A stretch of 64,000 bases of DNA. It comes from Uranotaenia lowii (taxonomy: Eukaryota > Arthropoda > Insecta > Diptera > Culicidae). The notes under the pieces were generated by a model. That model was not told where the DNA came from. It searched no databases and worked only from the letters and a program-made list of their open reading frames with translations. Every line of letters starts with the position of its first letter. Within the stretch, counting starts at the first letter, position 1. The position numbers and the translations under genes were made by a program. The stretch lies in assembly GCF_029784155.1 (NCBI RefSeq), contig NC_073693.1:141721988-141785987 (forward strand), given 5' to 3'. Below are positions 33,651 to 45,726 of the stretch, in pieces.

Positions 33651-33957
33651 AAAAATAAAATAATATTAACGTACTTCTGTGTAGTAGGGAATTTTGTGAA
33701 AGACGGGGCTACGCGGGCCGCATTGACCAAAACCGCCAAACCCCCAGTTTGACATGCCTGGCTTAAACCGTGTGAATGAAAATGAAATGATGACCCAAAT
33801 GTTTGCTTTGCTTCCTCAGCGTGTAGAGTTGGAAAATAAGGAATCAAAACCGGAATCGCGAAATGTCAAAAACAGAAGTGTCTGAGTGAATCTCTGAATT
33901 GAGATTAGTAAGAATCGTAAAATCACGGCAATGGCGTAGTTTGTAGAATAAGCACAA

Positions 33958-34240
33958 AGAGCGCAAATTGTTAAGGCTGCTGCAATGATTGTTTGTTTAT
34001 AATTCGGTCATCGGTAAAAAGGCGGATTGGCAAAAGTAGCGCAGGTTTTCAAGGCTGCTGTTACGATTGTTTGTTCATGGTTTTACCATAAGTGAAAGAT
34101 GGATTGACGAAGACAGCGCAGATTTTAAAGGCTGCTACTTTGAGATTTTTTTTATTTATTCGGCCACAACCGGTAAAAAGACGGACTGGCTCAGGGGCCA
34201 CAGATTTTAAAGGATGCTGCTACGATTGTTTTTCTTGCAT
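33958..34240. repeat. Minisatellite, about 3.5 units of ~78 bp
   Basis: Units begin GCGCA(A/G)(A/G)TTTTxAAGGCTGCTG, continue ACGATTGTTTGTT, and end CGGTAAAAAGxCGGATTGGC. The copies are clearly diverged. It lies between two hAT elements and does not look coding. Confidence 0.75.
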
Positions 34241-34409
34241 ACGAATTTCAAGAGATTTCTTTTCTGATGTTTGTTTTTTTTAGGGAAGAGTGCCACGAGG
34301 TGGTGAATTCCCGGAAATCCATTGTTTTCGTTTTGCATTCATCTTAATCATAAAAAAATCAATTTGCAGACAGAATACTAGTAATTGAGAAAAGAATGTT
34401 ATCTACAAT

Positions 34410-36480
34410 CATGGTCGTAGGAACGGGGGGGGGGGGGGGGGGGGGTGTTTGGGGGGTTAACCCCCCCCCCCCCCATGAAGGTCTAAAAATTCCAAGACAA
34501 ATTTGATATTTCTAATCAGATTTTGATGAACAATTTAAATGATTCATGAGTAACTATAGTATAATAATATCGACTAAAATCTCATTCCAGGTTCACAATT
34601 TACATCTATTTTTCAAAAAATTTCTCAATTTTTGATAGTAATTCAGTCCCAAATATTGAATCTCAATGAAGTTAGACTAAGCTTATCAGATAATCCGGAT
34701 TTTGACCAAAATTACTCACTCTATTTGCAAAATCAAACGAAAATTTCAATTGAGTCATAAGAGTTATTTATCTTGCATCCAAATTTTTTTTAAACGAATT
34801 TTGTCAAAATATACATAAACGATTTATTGGAAACCTTAAATAAGATTCTGAATCGGCTGATGTGGTTCAATTAAATGAAAACAGTTTTCCACGAGTTTTT
34901 TTTTTTTTTTTGTATTTAAATGAAATAATTCCGAAATTCGCCTGTATATTGGCCGGCTTTTTGAGAAAATTATGAAACAATATGCCCTAATTTCGCAAAA
35001 TTTTGAAATAAAATTGCCTTGATTTGCCCAGCCCGGATACTTGCTGAAAAAAATCTAGTAAGTATCCAGTTTATTGTTCTTTATTTTCAGATTGGTATAG
35101 AATCCTGCTTTGAACCTTGGTGATGCATTTCAATCTATAATATGATGAATTTTTAAATTTCGGAATATGGGGTTTGGGTTTGGGTCTGATATATTTATCC
35201 TTAATTTTTATGCAAAGTTGAAACATAAGAAAGTTCAGAATTGAAAAATGTGAAGCAATTTCATCATTCAATATGTTATTTAAATTTACACGTTCAATTT
35301 CGAATAAATTATTGAATAAAATCATATTGAAAACCATAAATTCAGAATCAAATAAAAGATTTCTGGTTAAGGATTCTGATACAAATTTCGCTTTTTGGTT
35401 TCAAATTCATAGGATTTGTTATCTGGAATTTAGATTAAGGTTTTGATTTTTGGTTCAAAATGCTGAATTCAGACTAGAAAATAGTATTCCAGGTTTGTAT
35501 CCAGATTTAGCTCAAATTCAAGTTTTATAATCAATATTAAAATATCAATGTTTAAATTTCATTAAGTATTCAAATTGGAAGAGATCGCTGTTTCATAACT
35601 TTAATTCTTGGTTTTAAAAATAATTCAATCAAAGTCAGTTTGGAAACACAAACCTGATGAAAATCACACATAAAAAATTAGATCTGGATTCATTTCAAAG
35701 AATCTGTTTTTTTTAATATTTAGATTTAAATTTTTACGGGATCACAGGATTATAATTTTGAAATATTAAAAAAAAATAATGATAATTGTTTAACTTGTTT
35801 TTTATCCTCAGGTAAAAATTCAGCTGGAAATTTATTTAACATTATTTACATTTATTGCAGATTCTTCATTCTTTAAAATCACAGGTTCTAACTAAAATCT
35901 TAAATTAAAATCGAGTTTACAAAAGTAGAAAATAACCTTATTTGAACAGTAAACCTTACTTTTTACTTTTATTGTTGAATATTTGATACATTTTCAGCCC
36001 TGCTTAAAATGGTTATGCTTTTGATTCAAAAGAATTAGCTCCCTAATGTAAGTAAATAAAAAAGTTTTTTTTCTAAATGAAGCGTTCAAAATCCTTTTTT
36101 TTTGTTTCGATTATGATAATCGTTTCTATATCATTGTGCTACTCGTGACTTTTATCACTTATCTGGGAGTTCTGGGACAACTGTGTTCAATGTTTACTCT
36201 CGGGCTCAAACTCACGGACATCAGCTCAGAAGGCAACTGATTTACCAACGGAACTATATCACAGCTACCTATATTTTTAAAAGCTTCATTTAAAAAAAAT
36301 ATCTCCTAGGACTAATTTTAAAAACTTTTCATGCATAATAACTTTAAATTGAACCATTTGTACTAAGTACATGTACATTTTTTCACTTGTGTATGCATTG
36401 TTCAAGCACAAATATTAAAGGAAAAAAATTGTCATCAAAACCCCCCCCCCGCCCATGAGCCGGTTCTTCCTACGGCCCTG
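34410..36480. mobile_element. hAT-type element, 2.1 kb, with extreme G/C runs near its ends
   Basis: The 8-bp duplication TCTACAAT lies at 34402-34409 and 36481-36488. Termini are CATGGTCGTAGGAAC and the inverse CAGGGCCGTAGGAAG. Just inside the left end is a run of about 22 G, then TGTTTGGGGGGTTAA and about 14 C; inside the right end is a C10 run. No transposase. It contains a reversed CCGGGC repeat at 34960-35055. Confidence 0.82.
34960..35055 (-). repeat. CCGGGC-type repeat, partial copy 3
   Basis: On the minus strand: ATTTTTTTCAGCAAGTATCC, GGGCTGGGCAAATCAAGGCA, ATTTTATTTC. This matches the first half of the copies at 15173 and 21084. Confidence 0.5.
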
Positions 36481-36488
36481 TCTACAAT

Positions 36489-36914
36489 ATATTATTTGAA
36501 TTTCCCTTTAATGGATGTGTTGCAACGAACACAGGAGTTAGGCTATAGTGATAAACTACTATCAGCTAAAGCTTTGTTTGGTTAATATTCAGCAAATGAA
36601 TACTGACGATCAATTGGTTCAATTAATTTAAGGATTTTTGGTTTCTAACGGTTGGTATTGATTACCTATAAATTCATGAGAAAATAACAAAACACATGTA
36701 TACGTTAAACATTACTCAATTTGATACTTTGATTTTTAACCTTGCGCTTGAGGTAGCAAACATAAGAATTAGATTACAAATAAAGTACATCCTAGGTCCA
36801 TCATTTGATCATACATGTATTAAAAAAAATGCCATAAGCAGTTTGGACTCAACAAAAAATTATTGTAATCGATGTTGTTTGCCTTCTTTGCTAATTAGAA
36901 TCAAAACAATTGTT
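36489..36914. other. AT-rich sequence without a gene
   Basis: The short open frame at 36696-36920 has no recognisable features. Confidence 0.5.
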
Positions 36915-37133
36915 GCGTGAGCTTTCATAACGTCGTATAAAACATTCACAGAAAACAGCTGCAAAAGCTATCAAAACACCAAAAATTTGTATTTCACATA
37001 TAAAAAATGTTGTCCAGACTACAAATATTCTAAATGGAAAAATGTACAGACTAGTTTATGACAGTTTTTGTATTTTATGTAATGAAACTATTTGTTTACA
37101 TTTTGTTTCATACGACGTAATGAAAGCTCACGC
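36915..37133. mobile_element. 219-bp MITE with ~30-bp inverted ends
   Basis: The left end GCGTGAGCTTTCATAACGTC is mirrored by the inverse GCGTGAGCTTTCATTACGTC at 37133, continuing into GTATxAAACA. No clear target duplication, so the superfamily is not assigned. Confidence 0.75.
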
Positions 37134-40100
37134 GAGAATTATTTTGAAGAATATGGGATGTCGTTAAAACATCCTGCAGGAATATGCTTTATAGTCCATT
37201 ACCCAGAAAATGTTTTACAATTTTTCTAAAATATTAAAAAATGAATAAAAGCAATAATCAAACCTCCCCCCGTCTGCGGTACTACTACGGTATTTGATTT
37301 AATCACCTTCACTTTGCAGTCGCAGTTAAAATGGTGATTCAGACTCATTTTCCATCATTTATATTATTGTTTTAAATGCAAAGTTGAGTTGTTTTTTTAT
37401 GTGAAATTTAGTGTTCAAAAGTGAAAATTGTTTAACTAAGTTTGAATTACAAAACAGGTTCCATAGGCAAGAATTCCAAGCTATGAATGTTTTGTCCATT
37501 TCCATATTTTTTAAGTTTTTTAGTATTGATTAATAATCATCAGTTGAAGGTTGCGTAGAGAAACAATGTGTACATCATGTTGCAGTGCGTACATTATAGA
37601 TCAAGGTTATTTTAAGATCATAAGAGCTTATTTCGTGGTGCTCAAAAATTATAATATTTTCGTAACTTGAGAACCAAGCTAGTTTTTTTAAATATGTCTG
37701 TAAAGATGATAAGGAAGTTCCTTTTTTTGTGAAAAATTAATACTATAGGAAGTACGAAACAAATCCTCATGAAAATTTATTTAAGAAAATACGCACATTC
37801 GTAGAAAAGCGTAGTTCTCATTATGCCTCGGGTGCTCGTTATGCCCTCATCTCCCCTACCATTCAAAAAAAAACTAAAAAAAAAAAAAAGTTAAAAAAAA
37901 CCCATCAAACACAGCGCTTCGATCTACTCGACCATCACGGGTTGGGTACACGAAAATTCAACAACTTTATTTGCGCACGTACTCAGAGCTCCTACACGTA
38001 GCTATGGATGTATGTACATTTAATTTTCGGACATCAAACTTCAAGCTGCATCCCCAAAAACGGACGGATGCTGATGGCTTTATTGTTGTCGTCTTGCAGC
38101 AGCGCAGCGATCTTCTAGGTCAGGGATATCGTCATGTCCCCATGTCTAATGGTATCTTTAGTGGGAAAACATCAATTTATTTATTTTTTAAGCGTTGATG
38201 ATGGCTGTTAGACGCAGAATAAAGTTAATAGATTGATGACTCAGTCAAAATAGTTCTATTATATGCTAGTCACTACTGGTTTTATGATCATATCTTTGAA
38301 AATTAATATGTGACTATGACCAATCATGAGGATATGATCATAATGTTATCTTATGGATCTATATTTTCGATTAAAATTATTAGTTCCACAATCCATGATC
38401 GCTGTGAACGTTCATCACGATCGAACGAATCAATTTATCGTTTCCTTTCCCTTTTGTTACTTGGTATTATAGAAAACTATTAAAAATGCCGATATTCTAA
38501 ACAACTACTAATTGACCTCACCATGATAACACCAGGAAGTTTTTGATTTATGTTCCGGTAGCTGTAATAAACAATTCAACAAAAGTTTTTGAAGAAGTTT
38601 TCAAGAAAATTAAAACCATGAAAATATGAAAAAAAAAAGAACAAATAAATACAAAATCATCTTCAGAGGTACAAACGAACTACAAATTGAATGGAGGGAG
38701 CGTGACTTAAGCAGCTGGGTCAAAACTAGGTCCTAACAAATTACCGATCCCAAACAAACATATTATTTAACCTAGAGACTCCTAGTCCCATTACCAACAT
38801 TTTCCCATTCAACCTTCCCACAGCATCCCCCTGCATAGGTTTTGCTTGGTTTCCATCTTGTAACATTTACCTGAACCGAGAGACTCAAACGATCGATGGT
38901 AACAATAAAAGCAAAAGCGAAAATTTCCCGCTCAGAACTTGCCACAAATCGCCTGAAACAACAACAGACGACGCGTGATCGCTTTGAACTTTTCTTCTTC
39001 GCGGTGCTCACAGAGAGTCACCACTTCATCAATCACCAGATATTGCTCAATCGGCACCCAATATCGGTCGAAACAGGGTATGGGATCCTTTGTTTTTTTT
39101 TTCCTTCAATGAAGTCTCCAAGAGTCAAAGCCAGCGATCAACCAAAACCAATGATCGTTCGTTCGGTGAATGATGAGGGTGGTCGGGAAGATGGATGGTA
39201 ATTGAAAAAGTACGACAATTTATCGGCAGCGCGGTGATTTGACGCTGGGACGTAAGAATTACGGTACAAAAACTTTGAAGTCATCTTACCTACTAGAGCC
39301 TCCCCCACAAGAATGCAACGATGTTATGGTACTTAAGTAGCTTTCCAGCTCCTCGAATGGTCGTGGGGTGGTATATTATTTTACATTTTTTTTACACCGA
39401 AAGATGACACAAACGTCCAAAAGCTTAAAATGGTCATGGGGGGTAAATTATTTTACTTGTTTTTACAACGAAAGATGACACAAAACGTCCAAAAGCTTAA
39501 AATATGTACCGACATTAAGTTTCTTAGCTATGACGATGCTTTTTGGGTTGAAATAGGTCTGAAAATTTTTCGGAAAAAATATCCATCCAAGAATATGGCA
39601 CAAAGACTCATAATTTATTATGATCTAAATATACGCGAATAAAACTAGAAATAAGAGACTATTTGAATCATTGTCTTCCAGGGGATTAATCAATGCTTCA
39701 AAGGGTTAAAAATACTTCACATTAATGGGTGAGAATGAACCATCTTATCGAACAATCGATTGAGAAGCAGCTTGAATGATTTTGCTTTTGTTCATTGGCC
39801 GCAGGCTTGTCGTTAGGTATAGGTAGGTACCTAGCCATCTGCGAAAGTACCCAGAACTCAGTCCACCGAGTAAAGGAAAGTGAATCTGGTCTGAAAAATT
39901 ATCACCGTCTAGTCAGGCGACTCTCGATTCGACTGCTGCAGGCTAGACTCGTGATGTGGCAGATGATTCCATAACTGGGTCAAGCGGGCTCGTAAAATCT
40001 AAGCTGGGAATCGTGGCCGATTTAATACAGGTGTTATGATATTTAATCAAAGTGCGGGATTAAGGTTCCATTTAAGAAACAGATTATTTTGAAACAACAT

Positions 40101-40156
40101 TATCTCAGCTCTTTTCCCCCTTTCTGTCCTACGCTGGAAGAAAAGATGGGCTCCAG
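37134..40156. other. No gene seen
   Basis: Mostly AT-rich. 38690-39320 is more GC-balanced and has open frames on both strands, but none with a recognisable domain. CTCATTATGCC/CTCGTTATGCCC near 37820 looks like a decayed repeat. Confidence 0.4.
39356..39502. repeat. Tandem duplication, 2 x ~73 bp
   Basis: ATGGTCGTGGGG...ATTATTTTAC...GAAAGATGACACAAACGTCC...AAAAGCTTAAA occurs twice in tandem with modest divergence. Confidence 0.8.
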
Positions 40157-42061
40157 TCTATAAATATAAAAATGAATTTCTGTCTGTCTGTCTGTCTGTT
40201 CCCTATAAACTCGAAAACTACTGAACCGATTTGCGTGAAACTTGGCATATGAGTGTGTTGGAGGCCGGAGAAGGTTTCTATGATGGTTTGGACCCCTCCC
40301 TTTTCCTGGAAGGGGGGAAGGATGTCTTTCATATAAAAGTAATAAGTTTTCATAACTCGAGAACTGATCAAGCAAATCAAACCAAACTTGGCATGTGTGG
40401 GTACTTGAGTACGACGAATGTTTCAAAGAATATTTGGAACCCCTCCCCCTTTCAGTGGAGAGATAGAAAGGGGGGAGGAGGCCTACCATACATTTTTTTA
40501 CATAACTGAAGAACTAATCAAGCTAATGGAACCAAATTTGACATAGGAGGGTAGTGGAATAAAAGAAATGGACCTCTCCTTCCTTCCAGTGGAGATACAG
40601 GAAGGAAGTAGGGGGGCTTTCATACCTTTTTTACTGCATAACTTGAAAACTATTCGAGCAAATGAAACCCAATTTTGCTTGGAAGAGTGTTTGGGTACGA
40701 TAAATAGTTATATGAATATTTGGTACCCCTCCCTCTTTCCAGTGAGTACAAAGAAAGTTGGGAGGGGGCTCCTTTAAAATTTTCAGCATTACTGGAAAAC
40801 TAATCATGCAAATGGAACCAAATTTGGCGTGGGAAGGTATTCGATTACGAAAAATGTTTGAGAACCCACTGTTCTTCCAGTCGGAAAATCTTAAGGGAGG
40901 AGGGTGTTCCCTTACAGGGTGTTTCCTTACTACTTTCTTGGGAGGGTATTTAAGCACAAGGAATGTTCTGTGAGCATTTTCCCTACTGCCTCCTTACAGT
41001 AGTGGGTGATAGGAAGGAGAGTGGGGGGCAAATGGAAACAACTTTGGCATGGGAAAGCTTTTGGATACGTAAAATGGTTGATTGCTTATTTGCTCCTTCA
41101 ATTGGGGATACAGTTAGGAAGACGTGAGTTCACATACGATTGTTTCGCATAACCCAGTAACTTATCTTACAAATCGAACCAAATATTACATGGGAACAAT
41201 TATACAATCGAGCAAATGGAACAGAATTTGGCATGGAAGTATATTTGAATACACGGAATGTTTGACCTTGATCCCCTCCTTCCAGTTAAGGTATAGGTAA
41301 GAAGAGGGGTTCCGATACAAAATTATAGCATAACTCGACAATTAATAAAGCAAACGAATCCAAATTTGGAATGAGAGGGTATTCGAGCACAAGAAATGTT
41401 TTTCCGGTGGTTTAGCACTCCCCCCTCCATTCAGTGGATTGATAAAAAGTGGGAAGAGGGTCACTCATACATTTTTTTCAATATTCCGATAACTAATCGA
41501 GAAAATGGAGCAAATTTGCATGGGAGTATATTTGTGTACAGGTCACAAATTTTTTGAATATCTGGAGAACTTATCGAGAATGTAGCCATATATAAGATGA
41601 GATCGTATTTTTATACAAGAAGTTTTTTTCTGATGTTATGAGACCCCCTTCCTTCCATCAGGGCATAGGAATGGTAAAGGAGGTCACTCTCACTATTTGA
41701 ATAATAATTCGAGAACGAATAGGTAAAATAAGTGTCCTGTGACGTTATTTTGTTACAAAAAATATTTTTATGATAGTTTGAGACCCTCTTCACATTAAAT
41801 AGGGACAGCGAAGATTCCATATATAAAATAAAATATTATATTTTGGCATTATTTATAAACTTAGCAAAAGGATTAAAACACGAGTTAAAAAAAAATTAAA
41901 AATATAAAAAAAAGTTACAATTTTCTTTTGAAAAACCGTTTGAATGGTTTAAACACAGAATTGAAAATTTTGTGCAAATAAATGAAATTTTAATAACCAA
42001 GTTGGTACCAAAAATTCAAATAATTTTTGAAAGGTGTTGCAAAGCACACCGGGTCAGCTAG
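40157..42061 (+). mobile_element. Helitron-like non-autonomous element
   Basis: Starts TCTATAAATATAAAAATGAA followed by (TCTG)n, a start I associate with insect Helitron/Helentron repeats. It ends with the hairpin GGTGTTGCAAAGCACACC (42033-42050), then GGGTCAGCTAG and a T. A 3' hairpin plus CTAG before T is the Helitron signature. No Rep/helicase coding is present. The interior is a degenerate tandem array. Confidence 0.65.
40190..41830 (+). repeat. About ten imperfect ~150-bp units inside the Helitron-like element
   Basis: Each unit has CATAACTxGAxAACTAATC, AAATGGAACCAAATTTGGC, ATGGGAxxGTATT and AAGAAATGTTT, then a pyrimidine/purine-rich mirror (CCCCTCC...CAGTGGAGATA...GGAAGxxGGGG). Divergence rises to the right. 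Translations of the units in any frame are interrupted, so I do not call it coding. Confidence 0.7.
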
Positions 42062-43333
42062 TTGTTCATAGAAACATATCCCAATTACTCTCCCTAGCCG
42101 AATTTGGTACAATTTGTTCGATCAGTTTTCGACAGAAATTCATTTTTATAAGGAGTGTATTCGAAAAAAAGGCAACCCTTAATTTATAAATAACATGATA
42201 GATAATCCAGGTTAGAAAAAATGTAAAATTCAAAAAAATCTAGATTTTTTTTATTTGTTTTTGAAAGTTAAATAACTTTTGAAAATATTTGAAAAAGAAC
42301 ATAAATTTTAATGAGCATTAATTCAAAAAAAAACGAAGCCCTAGGTGACTTTTTTGTGGAAAAAATCTATCAATATTTTTAAACTTCAAACTTGAAAATA
42401 TCAAAAATGCGCGAGTTTTTTCTTTTGCACATGATTACTGAAGTTATCAATTTTCAAATGATATCAAACATTTTGCCGGGACTTGCTGGGAACATAAACA
42501 AAAACACTAATTTGTAAAAAAAAATCAACGTTTAAAACAAAAAATTAATAGAAGAATTTTCAAAGCACTGCGTACTGTCTCTATAGTCATCGAATTTTGT
42601 CTATTATAATTTAAATTATTAAATATCCCTCCATTGAAGTTTTCCATTTCAAATTTTTATTTTTAGTCACTTAAGAAAATTTTATTCATTGACATGACGT
42701 AGTCGCGCTGATTCAACGATTTGTAGAAAAATTCTATCTCATAAAAATACTAAAGTTTGGACAGCTACAACAGCTTATAAACAAATAAGATGTCAAAAAA
42801 CTGACCGGTACATGGTGCTAAATTTATTCAAGAATCAAATAAACATTGACATAAAAGTAACCAATGAAATTTAAATTATGAGTTTTGGCCAGGTTTTTGG
42901 GTGAAATACTCCTGTGTGCAGCGTTCAATACTGAAGATCATTGACATAATTTCGGAATCGAGAAAAAAAACAAAAAAGTTCCAGTGGAAGACCCAAAGCA
43001 GCTGGAAATCAACTATTCGACCAATATTCACATAGCAAATCATTCTGAATGGCCTAGAGAATTCAATAACAAGCTAAAAATTTACATAATAGTGAAGATG
43101 ATTGATTTCATGAAGTGAGAGGAATGTGAGAGATTTTTTCAAGATCGATCCGAAAATCTAAATAGAGGAAATGATAAAAAGAAGTCAAATTTTTCTGACT
43201 GGTTCGTCAAGCTGACTCATAAATAGGCCTGACTTCATATCTACAAAGTAGAAAAACTGCACACGAGTAAAATATACAATATACGGTGGTCAAATCGTGC
43301 GCAAAATATTTAGACTGCTGGCTGTAATGTCTA
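42062..43333. other. AT-rich sequence, possible decayed transposon
   Basis: No intact frame. Around 42985-43030 the plus strand reads CCAGTGGAAGACCCAAAGCAGCTGG, reminiscent of the GRKPKA linker in Tc1/mariner transposases, but too decayed to assert. Confidence 0.35.
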
Positions 43334-43567
43334 GTGCTTGAGGGGGCTAACGATCTGTGGAAGCTGCAAATTACTCAGTCTTTCAAAACGGTTGACACGA
43401 TGAATGGCAAGAAATACAAAGAAGACTGCCTCCAAATACGACCGATTACTCTGAAAAGCACTCGTGCAATCGTGCCATTACATGAAAACGGTGGTGGAGC
43501 GTTAAAAAGTCAAATATGTTGTTTTTGTGCCGATGGAGGACAATGGGCTACATTTGTTATAACTTAA
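43334..43567 (+). pseudogene. Possible Tc1/mariner transposase scrap
   Basis: Contains TMNGKKYKEDCLQIR, which resembles the segment TMN-x3-YKEECLQKR upstream of the second catalytic Asp in DD37E-type transposases. The following WPDLASCH motif is not visible. No terminal repeats found. Weak call. Confidence 0.3.
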
Positions 43568-43757
43568 CCAAATTGAAAATTTGAAGGTCCAGCTTCAGGA
43601 AACAAAAAACACAATTAAAAATAGGATTGATTTAAAAAAAGGATGCTTCATAGTAAGTATTACACATGGCGCAGGTGTTGTTCAAAAATGAAAGTCGAAA
43701 AAACTCTTCATAGGACGCTGTCTCAAAAACCACTTGACAGAACCTCACAAAAGTTGG

Positions 43758-44595
43758 CATGTGTGAATAGACTGAGTCGATTTGGGGTAATTTTTGAGTT
43801 TCTCAAACCCTGGGGTCTTAAAAGCTTCGTTTTGGTCCAAAACTCATCCATGATTTTTTGCAGAATTTTTAAGTAACGTTTACATGAGTAAATTTGAACT
43901 TTTAGGTTTGTATGGGAAAATTGAATATTTTGTACTGAAAAGTCAACATCATTTTTGTTTCTTCTGTGGAACCGAGCCTGCTAATGGTTTTTGTGCCAAA
44001 TTATAAATTTCTTACAGGAAATTTTCCGCTGAATAACTTTGTCGAATATCATAACTTCGTATATTTTTAGACAAAAAAGTTATTAGCTGTTTAACAGGTG
44101 TATGTCTTTTTGGATTGATAAACCATGAATTCAATTGACACCACTGCTTGTGCCCCACGAAGTATGGCTTGGAAAGTGGTCTTGCAATACTTCGCTAGGC
44201 ACCCAGCAGTGGTGTCAATTGAATTTCTTGTTTATCAATGCCAAAAGACATACACCTGTTAATGAGCTAATAACTTTTTTGTCTAAAAAGATACGAAGTT
44301 ATGATATTCGACAAAGTTGTTCAGCGGAAAATTTCCTGTAAGAAATTTATAAATTGGCAAAAAAATCATTAGCAGGCTCGGTTCAACAGAAGAAACAAAA
44401 ATGATGTTGATTTTTCAGTACAAAATATTCAATTTTCCCATACAAACCTAAAAGTTCAAATTTACTCATGTAAACGTTACTTAAAAATTCTGCAAAAAAT
44501 CATGGATGAGTTTTGGGCCAAAACGAAGCTTTCAAGACCCCAGGGTTTGAGAAATTCAAAAATGACCCCAAATCGACTCAGTCTAATGTGTGAAC
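43758..44595. repeat. Large foldback element, copy A: two ~400-bp inverted arms
   Basis: Centre at about 44176. Left-arm words GACTGAGTCGATTTGGGG, CTCAAACCCTGGGGTCTT, CATGAGTAAATTTGAACTTT, TTTCTTACAGGAAATTTTCC and CAATTGACACCACTGCTxG recur in inverted order on the right with small differences. Copy B at 25740-29160 is the same family. No coding capacity. Arms transcribed through would fold into a long hairpin. Confidence 0.88.
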
Positions 44596-45630
44596 ATTAC
44601 CTTACCAGGTAACTTTCCAGGCATCAATTTCCCTCCATGCATTCAAAAGTCATTCACAAAACAAAGTGTTGTATTTTTTCTTGAATACACTTCTTATATA
44701 GGGTGACAGACAATAAAGTTCCCGTACTTTTTGAAAATACTCACAGCTTTCTTACATAAAAACCCCGTTCAATTTTGGCAACACGCTCGAACATTTTATG
44801 TTGCCAAAATAGAAAAAAATTTCCCAACTATTTTTTAATTCATTGCTGAAAAAAAATATTTTTATTATAATTTACGTAATTTTTTATTAGGTTTGACCTT
44901 TTTTTATTCGATTTTATTTTTTTTTTGTAACATATTTTCAATGCATTTGGCTCTCTTTTTGTTTTAATTATTTGCTTTTTTCATGTTTGCTGTTTTTCTC
45001 ATTCTTCATCATTTTTTAGTTATATTTGTAAATTTAAATGTTTTGTTTGTATTTGTTTTTAATTAGGTTTACATAATTTTCATCGTTTTTGTCATTTTTA
45101 AACACTTTTGGTTTTGTTGTTGTATTTTATCACCATTTAAACGAATGTAAAGTATTAGTCTAAATTATATTAGTCTTGTTATAGCGAAAACTATAAGGTA
45201 TTATCGTTCCAAAAAACCATTCGATTTTAGCACCTTTACCAAAATCGGATGTTGAAAAAATCGAATGTTGCCGAAAAAACTAACGGAGTCTGTATTATCA
45301 AATCGAATTAATCAAACAACTTTTACCTTCTTCCGAATCTTGGCTACCTGGTTGAAACGAAAACAATACAAGAAAAAAACTACCCTCTTTAGACCTCCAT
45401 AAATTTTTTTCAGAAAGTTGAACATTTATTCGATAATGCTCGCGACTAAAACTCTCAACAGGGTTCTCTTCGCTAATGCCTTAATTTTTACAACTAATCC
45501 ACTTCACAATCACCAACTGCTCAAAGAGAGTCCGCAAATAAATTCTTCAGCAAAAAACCGCGAAAATGTTTATGGAATTTTTCATGAAAAATTCTGAACT
45601 TGTGTCACTGGAAGGACCTCTTAGGGGTTA
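44596..45630. other. AT-rich; possible MITE at about 44751-45292
   Basis: ACCCCGTTCAATTTTGGCAACA near 44763 is loosely mirrored by TGTTGCCGAAAAAACTAACGGAG near 45266. The inner words CGAACATTTTATGTTGCC and ATCGGATGTTG also look related. Divergence is high and no target duplication is clear. Confidence 0.35.
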
Positions 45631-45726
45631 TTTATTTATTTATTTATTTATATAAAATAAAATCATCTGACATGGGTGTCTTAATGATCATCTTAATGTT
45701 AGTTGTACAAAGCACGATAGTTTTAC

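Larger units (their letters stand above)
30915..33760 (-). mobile_element. hAT element with transposase remnant, carrying nested insertions
   Basis: The 8-bp duplication GCTTAAAC lies at 30907-30914 and 33761-33768. Termini are CAGGCATGTCAAACTCG and the inverse CAGGCATGTCAAACTGG, with GCGGGCCGC about 30-50 bp inside each end. A minus-strand hAT transposase remnant lies at 32987-33650. The left half holds a TA-flanked element, which in turn holds a foldback. Confidence 0.9.

Noticed and set aside
38772..39201. Overlapping frames on both strands in a GC-balanced patch
   Set aside because: No domain, no splice-site support, and composition alone can produce them.
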